Positions 1 to 7,623 are shown, counted from the stretch's first letter. The stretch is 13,548 bases of DNA from an uncultured Clostridium sp. (GCA_934777095.1 CAKVNP010000018.1:1-13548); one strand, 5' to 3'. Numbers and translations: made by a program. The notes: generated by a model not told the origin, from the letters alone.

Positions 1-288
1 ATGAGAAAGTACGAAACTATATTTATATTACACCCATCATTAGATGAAGAGGCTGTTAAAGCTAACATCGAAAAGTTTAAAGGTGTTATAGAAAATGGTG
101 GAGGAACAATCGAAAACGTTGATTTCTGGGGTAAGAGAAAACTTGCTTATGAAATAGCTAAAGTTAACGATGGTTTCTATACTTTAATAAACTTCGAAGC
201 TAACCCTGAATTACCAAAAGAGTTAGACAGAGTATTCAGAATTACTGATGGTGTTATAAGACATATCATTGTTAAACAAGAAAACTAA
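1..288 (+). CDS. rpsF: 30S ribosomal protein S6
   Basis: Small-subunit protein S6, which binds 16S rRNA in the platform as a heterodimer with S18; the S18 gene lies two genes downstream. The 95-residue protein is the usual bacterial length. It opens with the family-typical MRKYETIFILHPSLDEE and carries the conserved WGKRKLAYEI stretch near residues 43-52, then a C-terminal strand ending RHIIVKQEN. It has no long acidic or glutamate tail. The ATG is the first base of the window, so its ribosome binding site and promoter are not visible. ssb begins 17 nt after the stop with no terminator between, consistent with the rpsF-ssb-rpsR operon of Firmicutes. Identification is by sequence pattern and gene order and is secure. 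Confidence 0.97.
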   Translation: MRKYETIFILHPSLDEEAVKANIEKFKGVIENGGGTIENVDFWGKRKLAYEIAKVNDGFYTLINFEANPELPKELDRVFRITDGVIRHIIVKQEN

Positions 289-305
289 TAAGGTTGGTGT
301 ATTAA

Positions 306-767
306 ATGAATAAGGTAATACTTATAGGCAGACTAACAAAAGATCCTGAGTTAAGATATACTCCAGGTAATGGAACTGCAGTTACAACCTTGAATTTAGC
401 AGTTGATAATTATAACAGTAAGACTGGTGAAAAATCTGCTGATTTTATCCCTGTAGTAATATGGGGAAAGCAAGCTGAAAACACTGCTCAATACATGAGC
501 AAAGGTAGCCAGATTGCTATAAGCGGTAGAATTACAACTAGATCATACGAAGCAAAAGATGGCACTAAGAGATATGTAACAGAAGTTGTTGCTGACACAT
601 TTAATGGTGTAAGCTTCTTATCAAAAGGTAATGGAGCAGGCAATAATGGAGGAACATTCAATGGTGGCGGTTCTGATTATTCACATTCAGCATCAAATGA
701 TCCATTTGGTGGAATGAATTTCGATGATGACATGACTCCAGTAGATGATGGAGATATGCCATTCTAG
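306..767 (+). CDS. ssb: Single-stranded DNA-binding protein SSB
   Basis: Binds single-stranded DNA during replication, repair and recombination and recruits partner proteins through its C-terminal tip. The 153-residue protein has an N-terminal OB fold (about residues 1-105; start MNKVILIGRLTKDPELRYTP, with the conserved FIPVVIWGKQAENTAQY region). A flexible Gly/Asn/Ser-rich linker follows (about 107-135), then an acidic tail ending DDGDMPF, the canonical partner-binding tip. The ATG at 306 is preceded by only a weak purine stretch (AAGGTTGGTG), so translation may be partly coupled to rpsF. It sits between the two ribosomal genes of the same operon; rpsR begins 36 nt later behind a much stronger ribosome binding site. 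Confidence 0.97.
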   Translation: MNKVILIGRLTKDPELRYTPGNGTAVTTLNLAVDNYNSKTGEKSADFIPVVIWGKQAENTAQYMSKGSQIAISGRITTRSYEAKDGTKRYVTEVVADTFNGVSFLSKGNGAGNNGGTFNGGGSDYSHSASNDPFGGMNFDDDMTPVDDGDMPF

Positions 768-803
768 AAAAAAAGTCTAATTATTTTATAAGGAGGGAAC
801 ATC

Positions 804-1046
804 ATGAGAGATATGAAAAGATCTGGAAAAATGAGAAGATCTAAGAGAAAAGTATGTGCTTTCTGTGTAGATAAAGCTGAATCAATAGATTACAAAGATA
901 TCAACAAATTAAGAAAATTTGTTACAGAAAGAGGAAAGATACTTCCAAGAAGAATCTCTGGAACTTGCGCTAAGCACCAAAGAGAATTAACTTCTTCAAT
1001 CAAGAGATCAAGAAACATAGCTTTATTACCATTCACAACTGAATAG
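804..1046 (+). CDS. rpsR: 30S ribosomal protein S18 (zinc-ligand form)
   Basis: Small-subunit protein S18, the partner of S6 in the 30S platform. At 80 residues it is normal length, with a basic N-terminus, the core region around [19 protein letters not shown], and the conserved end [11 protein letters not shown]. It keeps a complete set of candidate zinc ligands: C18 and C21 (CAFC) with C55 and H58 (GTCAKH). This is the C+ form; the E. coli protein has lost these residues. The ATG at 804 follows a strong AAGGAGGG at 790-797 with 6 nt spacing. It is the last gene of the rpsF operon: a GC-rich terminator starts 14 nt after the stop. Zinc binding is inferred from the residues. Confidence 0.97.
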   Translation: MRDMKRSGKMRRSKRKVCAFCVDKAESIDYKDINKLRKFVTERGKILPRRISGTCAKHQRELTSSIKRSRNIALLPFTTE

Positions 1047-1060
1047 TAATAAGTTAATGA

Positions 1061-1090
1061 AGCCCCTGGATTCAGGGGCTTTTATTTATT
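1061..1090 (+). terminator. Rho-independent terminator of rpsF-ssb-rpsR
   Basis: A perfect 8-bp GC-rich stem, AGCCCCTG (1061-1068) with CAGGGGCT (1073-1080), has a 4-nt loop and is followed by TTTATTTATT. It lies 14 nt after the rpsR stop and is a canonical intrinsic terminator. Confidence 0.93.
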
Positions 1091-1091
1091 C

Positions 1092-1147
1092 AAAAAGCGT
1101 ATTATGTTATTTTGACATATTTGTTGAAATAACATAATACGCTTTTT
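1092..1147. terminator. Perfect 21-bp inverted repeat, probable second (bidirectional) terminator
   Basis: Positions 1092-1112 and 1127-1147 are exact reverse complements (21 of 21) around a 14-nt loop. The outer ends are AAAAAGCG and CGCTTTTT, so a U-run is produced on either strand. It follows the rpsR terminator by a few bases, making a tandem pair. The simplest reading is a back-up, bidirectional terminator insulating the ribosomal operon from the next unit. The long perfect stem is more than termination needs, so another role (operator, processing site or mobile remnant) is possible. Confidence 0.65.
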
Positions 1148-1196
1148 TGTAAAATACAATATATTTACATATTATGTAATTAAATTAGCTATTTAG

Positions 1197-1225
1197 TTGC
1201 ATTAATTATGATTTATTATTAAAAT
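1197..1225 (+). promoter_or_regulatory. Probable sigma-A promoter of the MazG-like/gdpP unit
   Basis: TTGCAT (1197-1202) and TAAAAT (1220-1225) are separated by exactly 17 nt, 37 nt before the chosen start codon at 1262. It lies after the tandem terminators and before a closely spaced gene set, where a promoter is required. The call rests on consensus match only; the background is AT-rich. Confidence 0.6.
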
Positions 1226-1261
1226 AAAGATACAAGGGTATTTTACGTGGAGGGGAAGTTG

Positions 1262-1579
1262 GTGAAAAAAGAGGAGTTAAATATTATGGGAAATATAAAA
1301 GTCATTGAAGAATTAAAGGCTAATTTAATATGTATAATTGGCGAATTTTTTTCTCTTTTGACTAAAGGAAGCAATGTGGCTCAAAATGCAGTGCTAAAAA
1401 GTATCTCAGGAGCTATATTGATCTTGTATGTACTTGCTCAGAAATTAGGTTATACCTGTTCGGAAGTGGACGACGAAATGAGAAAATCATTAAAAGTCGG
1501 TATTACTGAAGAACATGAGTACGAAAAGGACGGGAAGAGTTTATCTAAACTGCAGAACCATCTTAAGCAAAGGTATTAG
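1262..1579 (+). CDS. Small MazG-like family protein, function unknown
   Basis: A small, mostly helical protein of about 105 residues resembling the short Firmicute MazG-like family, which is distantly related to MazG-type NTP pyrophosphatases. Recognition rests on the N-terminal pattern IKVIEELKANLICIIGEFF, the overall length and the position upstream of gdpP. No complete set of MazG metal-binding acidic motifs is evident, so nucleotide hydrolysis should not be assumed. A GTG at 1262 is chosen because GGAGGGG (1249-1255) stands 6 nt before it. An in-frame GTG at 1247 would lie inside that ribosome binding site. An ATG at 1286 with GAGGAG (1271-1276) is a credible alternative (97 residues, beginning MGNIKVIEEL). 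Only 20 nt separate it from gdpP, so the two are probably cotranscribed. Confidence 0.8.
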   Translation: MKKEELNIMGNIKVIEELKANLICIIGEFFSLLTKGSNVAQNAVLKSISGAILILYVLAQKLGYTCSEVDDEMRKSLKVGITEEHEYEKDGKSLSKLQNHLKQRY

Positions 1580-1599
1580 TATAAATTTAGGAGGCTTTT

Positions 1600-3543
1600 A
1601 TGAAAGAAAAGCTAATAGAGTATAAAACGTTTTTAATTTCATCAATAATAATTTTATTAGGCGCTTTATCTTTTTATATGGAAAACTTTTTTATAGGAAC
1701 AGTTCTATTATTCTTTTTATTAATATTTAATTATTATAAAGATGTATATAAAAATGATAATGAGGAAATAGTTCAAGATATAATTGCAAAGTTGAAGCTG
1801 AATATGAACGATAATATATCTAATATGTCTTATCCAATAGCTTTAATAAATAAAAGCGGAGATATTATCTGGGGAAATAAAAAATTAAAGCTTGAACTTA
1901 TTGATGAAGAGCTTAAAGGTCAAAATATACTTGCTGTAGCTAGAAATCTTGATATGGAAAAGCTTTTAAAGTGTGATAAGGATTTAAGTCAGAGATTAAA
2001 GATAAAAGATTGTTTTTATAGTATTTATGCAAATAAAATAAACGATGAAAAGATTAATGATGAAGATATATATATGGTTTATTTTATAGAAGTAAGCAAT
2101 TTAAGAGATCTTTACTCTACTAAAGAAAGCATAATGCTGATTGAGGTAGATAATTTATCAGAGGTGCTAGAAAGAACTGATGATATTAATAGACCTATGC
2201 TGATTGCTGAAATAGAAAAGACGATAAATGCTTATGCACAAAAACTTAAAGCTATGATAGTAAAATATGAAAGCAACAAGTATGTGTTATCTGTGCAGGA
2301 TAAGTATATTAATGATGAAATTAATAATAAATTTGAAATATTAGAAGTCATATCTAGTATAGACATAGGAAATAAATTAGAAGTAACTCTTAGTATAGGT
2401 ATAGGAAGAGGTGGAGTATCTCCACAAGAAAATTTCCACTATGCAGTTACAGCTAAAGAGCTGGCTTTAGGCAGAGGCGGAGATCAAGTTGCTGTAAAGA
2501 GTAATGAAAAAATTAAATTCTTTGGTGGAAACTCAAGAGAAGTGGAAAAGAGAACTAGAGTAAGAGCTAGAGTAATTTCACAGGCCATAAAAGAATTAAT
2601 TTTTGATAGCAGCAATATTTTTATTATAGGTCATAAGAATCCTGATATGGATTGCTTAGGTGCATCTGTTGGAATGTGGGCTACTATAAAACAATTAGGT
2701 AAGAACTGCAATATTATTTTAGAAAATGATACTAATGCCATTGATTTTTATTTATCAAAATTAAAAAGCAGCAGTAAATATGATAATATGTTTATTAATG
2801 GTGAAGAGGCAGAAAAATTAATAAATGAAAAATCGTTATTAATAATTGTAGATGTTCATAATAAAGGATATGTCCAAAATTATGAGCTAGTTGAAAAGAT
2901 AGGTAGGAAGATAATAATTGACCACCATAGAAGAAGTCCAGATATTATTGAGGGTGCAATATTAAATTATATTGAAGTATATGCATCTTCAACATCAGAA
3001 ATGGTAACTGAAATAATTCAATATATGCTTAAGAAGCCTGTTATTTCAAATCTTGAAGCAGAAGGGCTTTTAGCTGGAATTGTGATGGATACTAAGGGAT
3101 TCCAGTTTAAATCTGGAGTAAGAACATTTGATGCAGCTTCATTTTTAAGATCACTGGGAGCTGATACAATAGCTGTGAAAAAGATGTTTGCTGATAGCTT
3201 AACTGATTATCTAGCTATAGCAGAAACTATTAAAAATGCACAGGTAAAAAATAAATTAGCAATAGCTGTATGCCCGTCCAGTATATCATCAAGCGTTATT
3301 GTAGCACGTGCTGCCGATGAGCTTCTTAATATATCAGAAATCGATGTATGTTTCGTTTTATGTGAAGCCAATAATCATATTATAATTAGTGGACGTTCAG
3401 TAGGAGATATAAATGTACAGGTGATTTTAGAGGAAATTGGTGGCGGAGGCCATATGAATATGGCTGGTGCAAAGTTGGAAGTGTCTATGGATGAAGCATT
3501 AGAAAAATTAAATGAATCAATAAAAAAACATCTAAATTGTTAG
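1600..3543 (+). CDS. gdpP: Membrane-bound c-di-AMP phosphodiesterase GdpP (DHH/DHHA1)
   Basis: Hydrolyses cyclic di-AMP, the second messenger that controls potassium, osmotic and cell-wall homeostasis. The 647 residues are close to the Bacillus protein's length. Two N-terminal transmembrane segments lie near residues 10-28 and 29-46. A PAS-like domain follows (about 70-150; YPIALINKSGDIIWGN), then a degenerate GGDEF domain (about 175-305) lacking an intact GGDEF motif. The catalytic DHH domain has H345 with NPDMD (347-351), D418 in IIVDVH and D441-H442-H443. DHHA1 ends with GGGGH at 614-618. All expected metal ligands are present, so it should be active at the inner face of the membrane. The ATG at 1600 follows AGGAGG closely. 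It is flanked by the MazG-like gene and rplI, with no terminator on either side. Confidence 0.95.
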   Translation: MKEKLIEYKTFLISSIIILLGALSFYMENFFIGTVLLFFLLIFNYYKDVYKNDNEEIVQDIIAKLKLNMNDNISNMSYPIALINKSGDIIWGNKKLKLELIDEELKGQNILAVARNLDMEKLLKCDKDLSQRLKIKDCFYSIYANKINDEKINDEDIYMVYFIEVSNLRDLYSTKESIMLIEVDNLSEVLERTDDINRPMLIAEIEKTINAYAQKLKAMIVKYESNKYVLSVQDKYINDEINNKFEILEVISSIDIGNKLEVTLSIGIGRGGVSPQENFHYAVTAKELALGRGGDQVAVKSNEKIKFFGGNSREVEKRTRVRARVISQAIKELIFDSSNIFIIGHKNPDMDCLGASVGMWATIKQLGKNCNIILENDTNAIDFYLSKLKSSSKYDNMFINGEEAEKLINEKSLLIIVDVHNKGYVQNYELVEKIGRKIIIDHHRRSPDIIEGAILNYIEVYASSTSEMVTEIIQYMLKKPVISNLEAEGLLAGIVMDTKGFQFKSGVRTFDAASFLRSLGADTIAVKKMFADSLTDYLAIAETIKNAQVKNKLAIAVCPSSISSSVIVARAADELLNISEIDVCFVLCEANNHIIISGRSVGDINVQVILEEIGGGGHMNMAGAKLEVSMDEALEKLNESIKKHLNC

Positions 3544-3600
3544 GATGACTAATAATAATTAATTAAGATAAAATATATTTTTAAAGGATAGGTACAGAAT

Positions 3601-4047
3601 ATGAAAGTAATTTTATTACAAGACGTAAAAAAGCTAGGTAAAAAGGGAGATGTAATTGAAGCATCTGACGGATATGCAAGAAACTTTTTATTTCCTAGGA
3701 AATTAGCTCAAGAAGCTACTGCAAATGAATTACATGTATTAAACGCAAAAAAAGAAAAAGCAAGAAAAGAAAAATTAGCTGAATTAGAAGCAGCACAAAA
3801 GCTAGCAGCAGAATTAAAAGGTAAGGAAGTTACTATAAATGCTAAAGCTGGTGATGGTGGAAGATTATTTGGAGCTATAACTAATAAGGATGTAGCAGAA
3901 GCTATAAACAATAAATATAATCTTTCAGTAGATAAAAAGAAAGTTGTGATAGATACTATTAAAGTTGCTGGTGGATATGACGTAGAAGTTAAATTATATC
4001 CAGAAGTTTCAACTAAGATGAAGGTGATTATTGTTCCACAACAATAA
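3601..4047 (+). CDS. rplI: 50S ribosomal protein L9
   Basis: Large-subunit protein that binds 23S rRNA near the L1 stalk and helps maintain reading-frame fidelity. The 148 residues are standard. The N-terminal domain [20 protein letters not shown] continues into the signature [16 protein letters not shown] long Ala/Lys/Glu-rich connecting helix follows (about residues 41-75), then the C-terminal domain with [19 protein letters not shown]. The ribosome binding region is modest (AAAGGATAGG, 3583-3592). The gene lies 57 nt after gdpP and 12 nt before the Lon-type protease gene, whose ribosome binding site overlaps the rplI stop, so translation of the two is probably linked. The gdpP-rplI pairing is widespread in Firmicutes. 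Confidence 0.97.
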   Translation: MKVILLQDVKKLGKKGDVIEASDGYARNFLFPRKLAQEATANELHVLNAKKEKARKEKLAELEAAQKLAAELKGKEVTINAKAGDGGRLFGAITNKDVAEAINNKYNLSVDKKKVVIDTIKVAGGYDVEVKLYPEVSTKMKVIIVPQQ

Positions 4048-4059
4048 GGAGGACTAATA

Positions 4060-5955
4060 TTGAACTCAATTAATGAAAAAATGGATTTTAGCAATATATT
4101 AGAAAGCGATTTACCAATAGAAGCTAAGGTAAATGTTTTATATGATATATTAAAGAATGTTTTAGATGAAGGTGCTATTAGAGCAAGAACAATTAGATTT
4201 AAGCTTCAGAAATATGTAAATTCTACAGAGGTAAATGAAAGAATTTATGCTTTAAATGTAATTGCATCTGATGGAAATGGTGCTAAAGTAGTACCAAATG
4301 ATGAAAATGCAATGGAAGTTTTAGAAGATGTTATCTATTGGATTTCTGAATCAATAGCAAAGAAATACGTACAAAATAAAATAGAAAATGAAGTTGAAAG
4401 AGCTTTAGCTGAAAGACAAGATAAATTTATGGATGAATTAAAGTTATCTATCATGAGAAAGCAAAAAGGCACTGAAAATACAAAGACTAATTTAAAGTTA
4501 GAAAGATTAGAAAAGTTAGATTCTAAAAAAATAAATAAGAATGTAATGACTCTTTTAAGACCAGAAAACTTTGAAGAAATAGTAGGGCAGGAAAGAGCTG
4601 TTAAGTCATTAATTTCAAAAATGGCTTCACCATATCCACAACATATTATTCTTTATGGTCCACCAGGAGTTGGTAAGACATCAGCAGCTAGACTAGCATT
4701 AGAAGAAGCTAAAAAGCTTCAGTTTACACCTTTTGATGGAGATTCAAAGTTCGTTGAAGTTGATGGTACAACTTTAAGATGGGACCCAAGAGAAATAACA
4801 AATCCTTTATTAGGTTCAGTTCATGATCCAATATATCAAGGAAGTAAAAAGGATTTAGCCGAAGTTGGTGTTCCAGAGCCTAAGACTGGCTTAGTTACTG
4901 AAGCTCATGGTGGTGTACTATTTATCGATGAAATTGGTGAATTAGATGAAATTCTTCAAAATAAACTGTTAAAAGTATTAGAAGATAAAAGAGTAGAATT
5001 CTCATCATCTTATTATGATCCAGATGATGAAAACATACCAAAGTACATTAAGTATTTATTTGATAATGGAGCACCTGCAGATTTCGTATTAATAGGTGCA
5101 ACTACAAAAGATCCAAGTCAAATAAATCCTGCATTAAGATCAAGATGTACAGAAGTATATTTTGAGCCTTTATCATCAGTAGATATAGAAGGAATTATCA
5201 AAAATGCAGCAAAGAAGTTAGAAGTTGAATTAGAAGACGGAGTTGCAGAACTAATCAGCCAATATACTATTGAAGGAAGAAAAGCTGTAAATATTCTTTC
5301 AGATGCATACGGATATTCTTTATATAATGCAAATGGAGAAAAATCTGATAAGATATTATTAAAAGATGTTGAAGAAGTTATTTCTATCGGTAGATATACT
5401 CCATTCGAAAGAATTAAGAACCTTGAAGAAGGTGAAATAGGCTATGTTCATGGACTAGGAGTAAGCGGCTTTATCGGCTCAACTATTGAGATAGAAGCAG
5501 CAGTATTCCCAGCTAAAAAGAAGGGTGCAGGAACAATTAAGTTTAATGATACTGCCGGTTCAATGGCTAAGGACTCAGTATTTAATGCTGCATCTGTAAT
5601 CAGAAAGATTACAGATAAAGATATTAAAGATTATGATGTTCATGTAAATGTCATTGGCGGAGGACAAATAGATGGTCCATCAGCTGGTGCAGCTATTACA
5701 GTATGTATAATTAGTGCACTAACAAATAGACCTATCCGTCAAGATGTTGCTATTACTGGAGAAATATCTTTAAGAGGAAAAATTAAGCCTGTAGGTGGAA
5801 TCTTTGAAAAGATTTATGGAGCAAGAAGAAAAGGTATCAACCTAGTTTTAGTTCCAGAAGATAATAAAAAAGAAATCCCATTAGGATTAAATGATATAGA
5901 AGTAAGAACTATTAGTAATATAGAAGATGTTATGGAATTAGTTTTTACTAAATAA
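4060..5955 (+). CDS. lonC: Lon-family ATP-dependent protease, LonC (sporulation-associated) type
   Basis: ATP-dependent serine protease of the Lon family. About 160 N-terminal residues, partly charged and coiled-coil-like, precede an AAA+ module with Walker A GPPGVGKT (200-207) and Walker B LFIDEIGE (D290, E291). The C-terminal Lon protease domain has catalytic S541 in DGPSAGAA and K584 in GGIFEK. The 43-residue Ser-Lys spacing equals that of E. coli Lon S679/K722, so it should be active. No large LonA-type N-domain or LonB-type membrane anchor is apparent. At 631 residues it fits the LonC family better than the shorter LonB, and LonC is confined to a subset of spore formers. The start is TTG at 4060, 7 nt after AAGGAGG; the ATG at 4081 has no such site. 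It is the last gene of its unit. LonC rather than LonB is inferred from length and context. Confidence 0.88.
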   Translation: MNSINEKMDFSNILESDLPIEAKVNVLYDILKNVLDEGAIRARTIRFKLQKYVNSTEVNERIYALNVIASDGNGAKVVPNDENAMEVLEDVIYWISESIAKKYVQNKIENEVERALAERQDKFMDELKLSIMRKQKGTENTKTNLKLERLEKLDSKKINKNVMTLLRPENFEEIVGQERAVKSLISKMASPYPQHIILYGPPGVGKTSAARLALEEAKKLQFTPFDGDSKFVEVDGTTLRWDPREITNPLLGSVHDPIYQGSKKDLAEVGVPEPKTGLVTEAHGGVLFIDEIGELDEILQNKLLKVLEDKRVEFSSSYYDPDDENIPKYIKYLFDNGAPADFVLIGATTKDPSQINPALRSRCTEVYFEPLSSVDIEGIIKNAAKKLEVELEDGVAELISQYTIEGRKAVNILSDAYGYSLYNANGEKSDKILLKDVEEVISIGRYTPFERIKNLEEGEIGYVHGLGVSGFIGSTIEIEAAVFPAKKKGAGTIKFNDTAGSMAKDSVFNAASVIRKITDKDIKDYDVHVNVIGGGQIDGPSAGAAITVCIISALTNRPIRQDVAITGEISLRGKIKPVGGIFEKIYGARRKGINLVLVPEDNKKEIPLGLNDIEVRTISNIEDVMELVFTK

Positions 5956-5960
5956 TATGA

Positions 5961-5987
5961 AGCGAGGGACTTTTCCTTCGCTTTTTT
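5961..5987 (+). terminator. Terminator after lonC
   Basis: AGCGAGGG (5961-5968) pairs with CCTTCGCT (5975-5982) over 8 bp with one G-U pair and a 6-nt loop, followed by a run of five T. It starts 5 nt after the lonC stop. A third segment at 6000-6010 can also pair with 5972-5982. Confidence 0.88.
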
Positions 5988-6009
5988 ATTTAAATAAAGA
6001 GCGAAGGAA

Positions 6010-6142
6010 ATGATGAATGATGAATTACGAATGATGAATTAATGTTGAAACTCCTACGGAGTTTCTAAAATTATATTTTTAGAAAAATCCCCTTAGGGAT
6101 TTTATCCTAAATTCATCATTCATCAATCATAATTCATAATTA
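6010..6142 (+). repeat. MITE-like palindromic repeat, copy 1
   Basis: A non-coding element bounded by a 16-bp perfect inverted repeat: TGATGAATGATGAATT at 6011-6026 and its complement at 6110-6125. A degenerate extra copy of the end motif runs to about 6142. Inside are three consecutive perfect small hairpins: 6047-6054/6058-6065 (GAAACTCC/GGAGTTTC), 6064-6070/6077-6083 (TCTAAAA/TTTTAGA) and 6084-6091/6096-6103 (AAAATCCC/GGGATTTT). Its first 80 or so bases match the reverse complement of the element at 11608-11762, so the two copies lie in opposite orientations. No transposase is encoded, as expected for a MITE or other non-autonomous repeat. Whether it is mobile is inference. Confidence 0.85.
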
Positions 6143-6186
6143 GAAGTAAATAAGTAATTTGTTAGATATTAAAATATAAATAAATA

Positions 6187-6215
6187 TTTATTAATTATAG
6201 TAAATAAATTATAAT
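6187..6215 (+). promoter_or_regulatory. Possible dnaB promoter
   Basis: A consensus TATAAT lies at 6210-6215, 34 nt before the dnaB start. The matching -35 (TTTATT, 6187-6192, 17 nt spacing) is poor. A promoter is expected here because a terminator and a repeat separate dnaB from lonC. A 13-bp palindrome (ATAGTA-T-TACTAT, 6214-6226) overlaps the end of the -10 and the probable transcription start. Confidence 0.45.
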
Positions 6216-6249
6216 AGTATTACTATCTAATTTGGAGGGAGGGCAAAAT

Positions 6250-7587
6250 ATGGATGCACCTATGATGAGAAGTTTGCCACAAAGTATTGAAGCAGAGCAA
6301 TCTGTTATTGGGGCTATGATTATAGATAAAAGTGCCATTGCTCAAGTTTTTGAAAAACTTCAAGAAGAGGATTTTTACAGAGATGGCCATAAGATAATAT
6401 ATAAAGCTATCAAAGATATGTTTGCAAAAGATATGGCTGTTGACTTAGTTACTTTATTGGAACATTTAAAAACAACTGACATGTTAGAAAAAGCAGGCGG
6501 AGTTACATATATATCAGAGCTTAGTGCGTCAGTACCAACTACAGCTAATTTAAGCGCATATATAAAAATAGTTGAAGAAAAATCAACTTTAAGAAAGTTA
6601 ATAAAAGCATCTACTGCTATAATTGAAGAAAGTTATAATAGTGGCGGCGAAATAGAAAAGGTAATTGATATAGCCCAAAAGAAAATTTTTGATATTGCAG
6701 AGAAAAAGGATTCCAAGGAATATGAGCCATTATCAGACGTATTAGAGAGAGGATTTTTAGAAATAGAAAGACTATTCAATAATAGAGGTGAAATAACTGG
6801 TGTTGGTTCAGGAATAAGGGATTTAGATGCAAAGACATCTGGCTTCCAGAAAGGTGATATGGTTCTTATTGCAGCTAGACCATCTATGGGAAAAACAACA
6901 TTCTCACTTAATATTGCAGAAAATGTAGCTATTAAAGAAGGTAAAAGCGTTGTTATATTCTCACTGGAAATGTCTAAGGAACAGCTAGCATATAAGCTAT
7001 TATGTTCTCAGGCAAATGTTGATATGTTAAAACTAAGAACTGGTAACCTAGATGATGATGACTGGGAGAGAATAGCAAGAGCTACAGGTCCTTTATCTAA
7101 AGCTAAAATATATATTGATGATACTGCTGGTATAAGCGTAATGGATATGAGATCTAAGTGTAGAAAGATCAAAATGGAACATGGAATTGATATGATTCTT
7201 ATAGACTACCTTCAATTAATGTCAGGTAGTGCAGGAAGCGATAATAGACAACAAGAGGTATCGGAAATTTCAAGATCTATTAAAGCACTTGCTAAGGAAA
7301 TGGAATGTCCAGTAATAGCCTTATCACAGTTATCTCGTGCACCTGAGCAAAGAGCTGACCATAGACCTATGCTTTCGGATTTAAGAGAATCTGGGTCTAT
7401 TGAGCAGGATGCCGACGTTGTTATGTTCTTATATAGAGATGAGTACTATAACAAAGAAACAGAAGAAAAAAATGTAGGTGAATGCATTATAGCTAAGCAG
7501 AGAAACGGCCCAGTTGGGACTGTAAAAATGGCTTGGATTGGTTCACAATCTAAGTTTGCTAATTTAGATTTAGTACACAATGAATAA
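6250..7587 (+). CDS. dnaB: Replicative DNA helicase DnaB (DnaC in Bacillus)
   Basis: Hexameric 5'-3' helicase that unwinds the replication fork and contacts primase. The 445 residues match the family. An N-terminal helical domain begins LPQSIEAEQSVIGAMIIDK (about residues 8-105). A linker follows, then the RecA-like ATPase with Walker A RPSMGKTT (210-217), the SLEMSKEQLA motif, Walker B ILIDYLQLM (D319) and the SDLRESGSIEQDADVVMFLYRDE arginine-finger region near the C-terminus. No intein interrupts it. The ATG at 6250 is chosen because GGAGGGAGGG (6234-6243) lies just upstream; an in-frame TTG at 6232 would fall within this site. The gene looks monocistronic, preceded by its own AT-rich promoter region and followed directly by a strong terminator. 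Confidence 0.96.
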   Translation: MDAPMMRSLPQSIEAEQSVIGAMIIDKSAIAQVFEKLQEEDFYRDGHKIIYKAIKDMFAKDMAVDLVTLLEHLKTTDMLEKAGGVTYISELSASVPTTANLSAYIKIVEEKSTLRKLIKASTAIIEESYNSGGEIEKVIDIAQKKIFDIAEKKDSKEYEPLSDVLERGFLEIERLFNNRGEITGVGSGIRDLDAKTSGFQKGDMVLIAARPSMGKTTFSLNIAENVAIKEGKSVVIFSLEMSKEQLAYKLLCSQANVDMLKLRTGNLDDDDWERIARATGPLSKAKIYIDDTAGISVMDMRSKCRKIKMEHGIDMILIDYLQLMSGSAGSDNRQQEVSEISRSIKALAKEMECPVIALSQLSRAPEQRADHRPMLSDLRESGSIEQDADVVMFLYRDEYYNKETEEKNVGECIIAKQRNGPVGTVKMAWIGSQSKFANLDLVHNE

Positions 7588-7613
7588 AAAACTGCCTGAC
7601 GGCAGTTTTTTTT
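7586..7613. terminator. Bidirectional terminator between dnaB and the malic enzyme gene
   Basis: ACTGCC (7591-7596) and GGCAGT (7601-7606) form a perfect stem with loop TGAC, extended by five flanking A-T pairs. A T-run follows on the forward strand and a six-T run on the reverse strand. It serves both convergent genes. Confidence 0.93.
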
Positions 7614-7623
7614 ATGAATTAAA

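Noticed and set aside
1600..3543. GdpP as a diguanylate cyclase because of its GGDEF-like domain
   Set aside because: The domain lacks an intact GGDEF signature; the intact catalytic residues are those of the DHH/DHHA1 phosphodiesterase.
3708..4094. Reverse-strand 128-codon frame over rplI
   Set aside because: It is entirely antisense to the secure L9 gene and the lonC start, with low-complexity Ser/Phe/Ala-rich translation typical of an antisense shadow.
6010..6142. CRISPR-like array suggested by repeated ATGATGAAT/ATTCATCAT units
   Set aside because: The units are short, nested and palindromic, and lack equal-length spacers; they are the ends of a MITE-like repeat.
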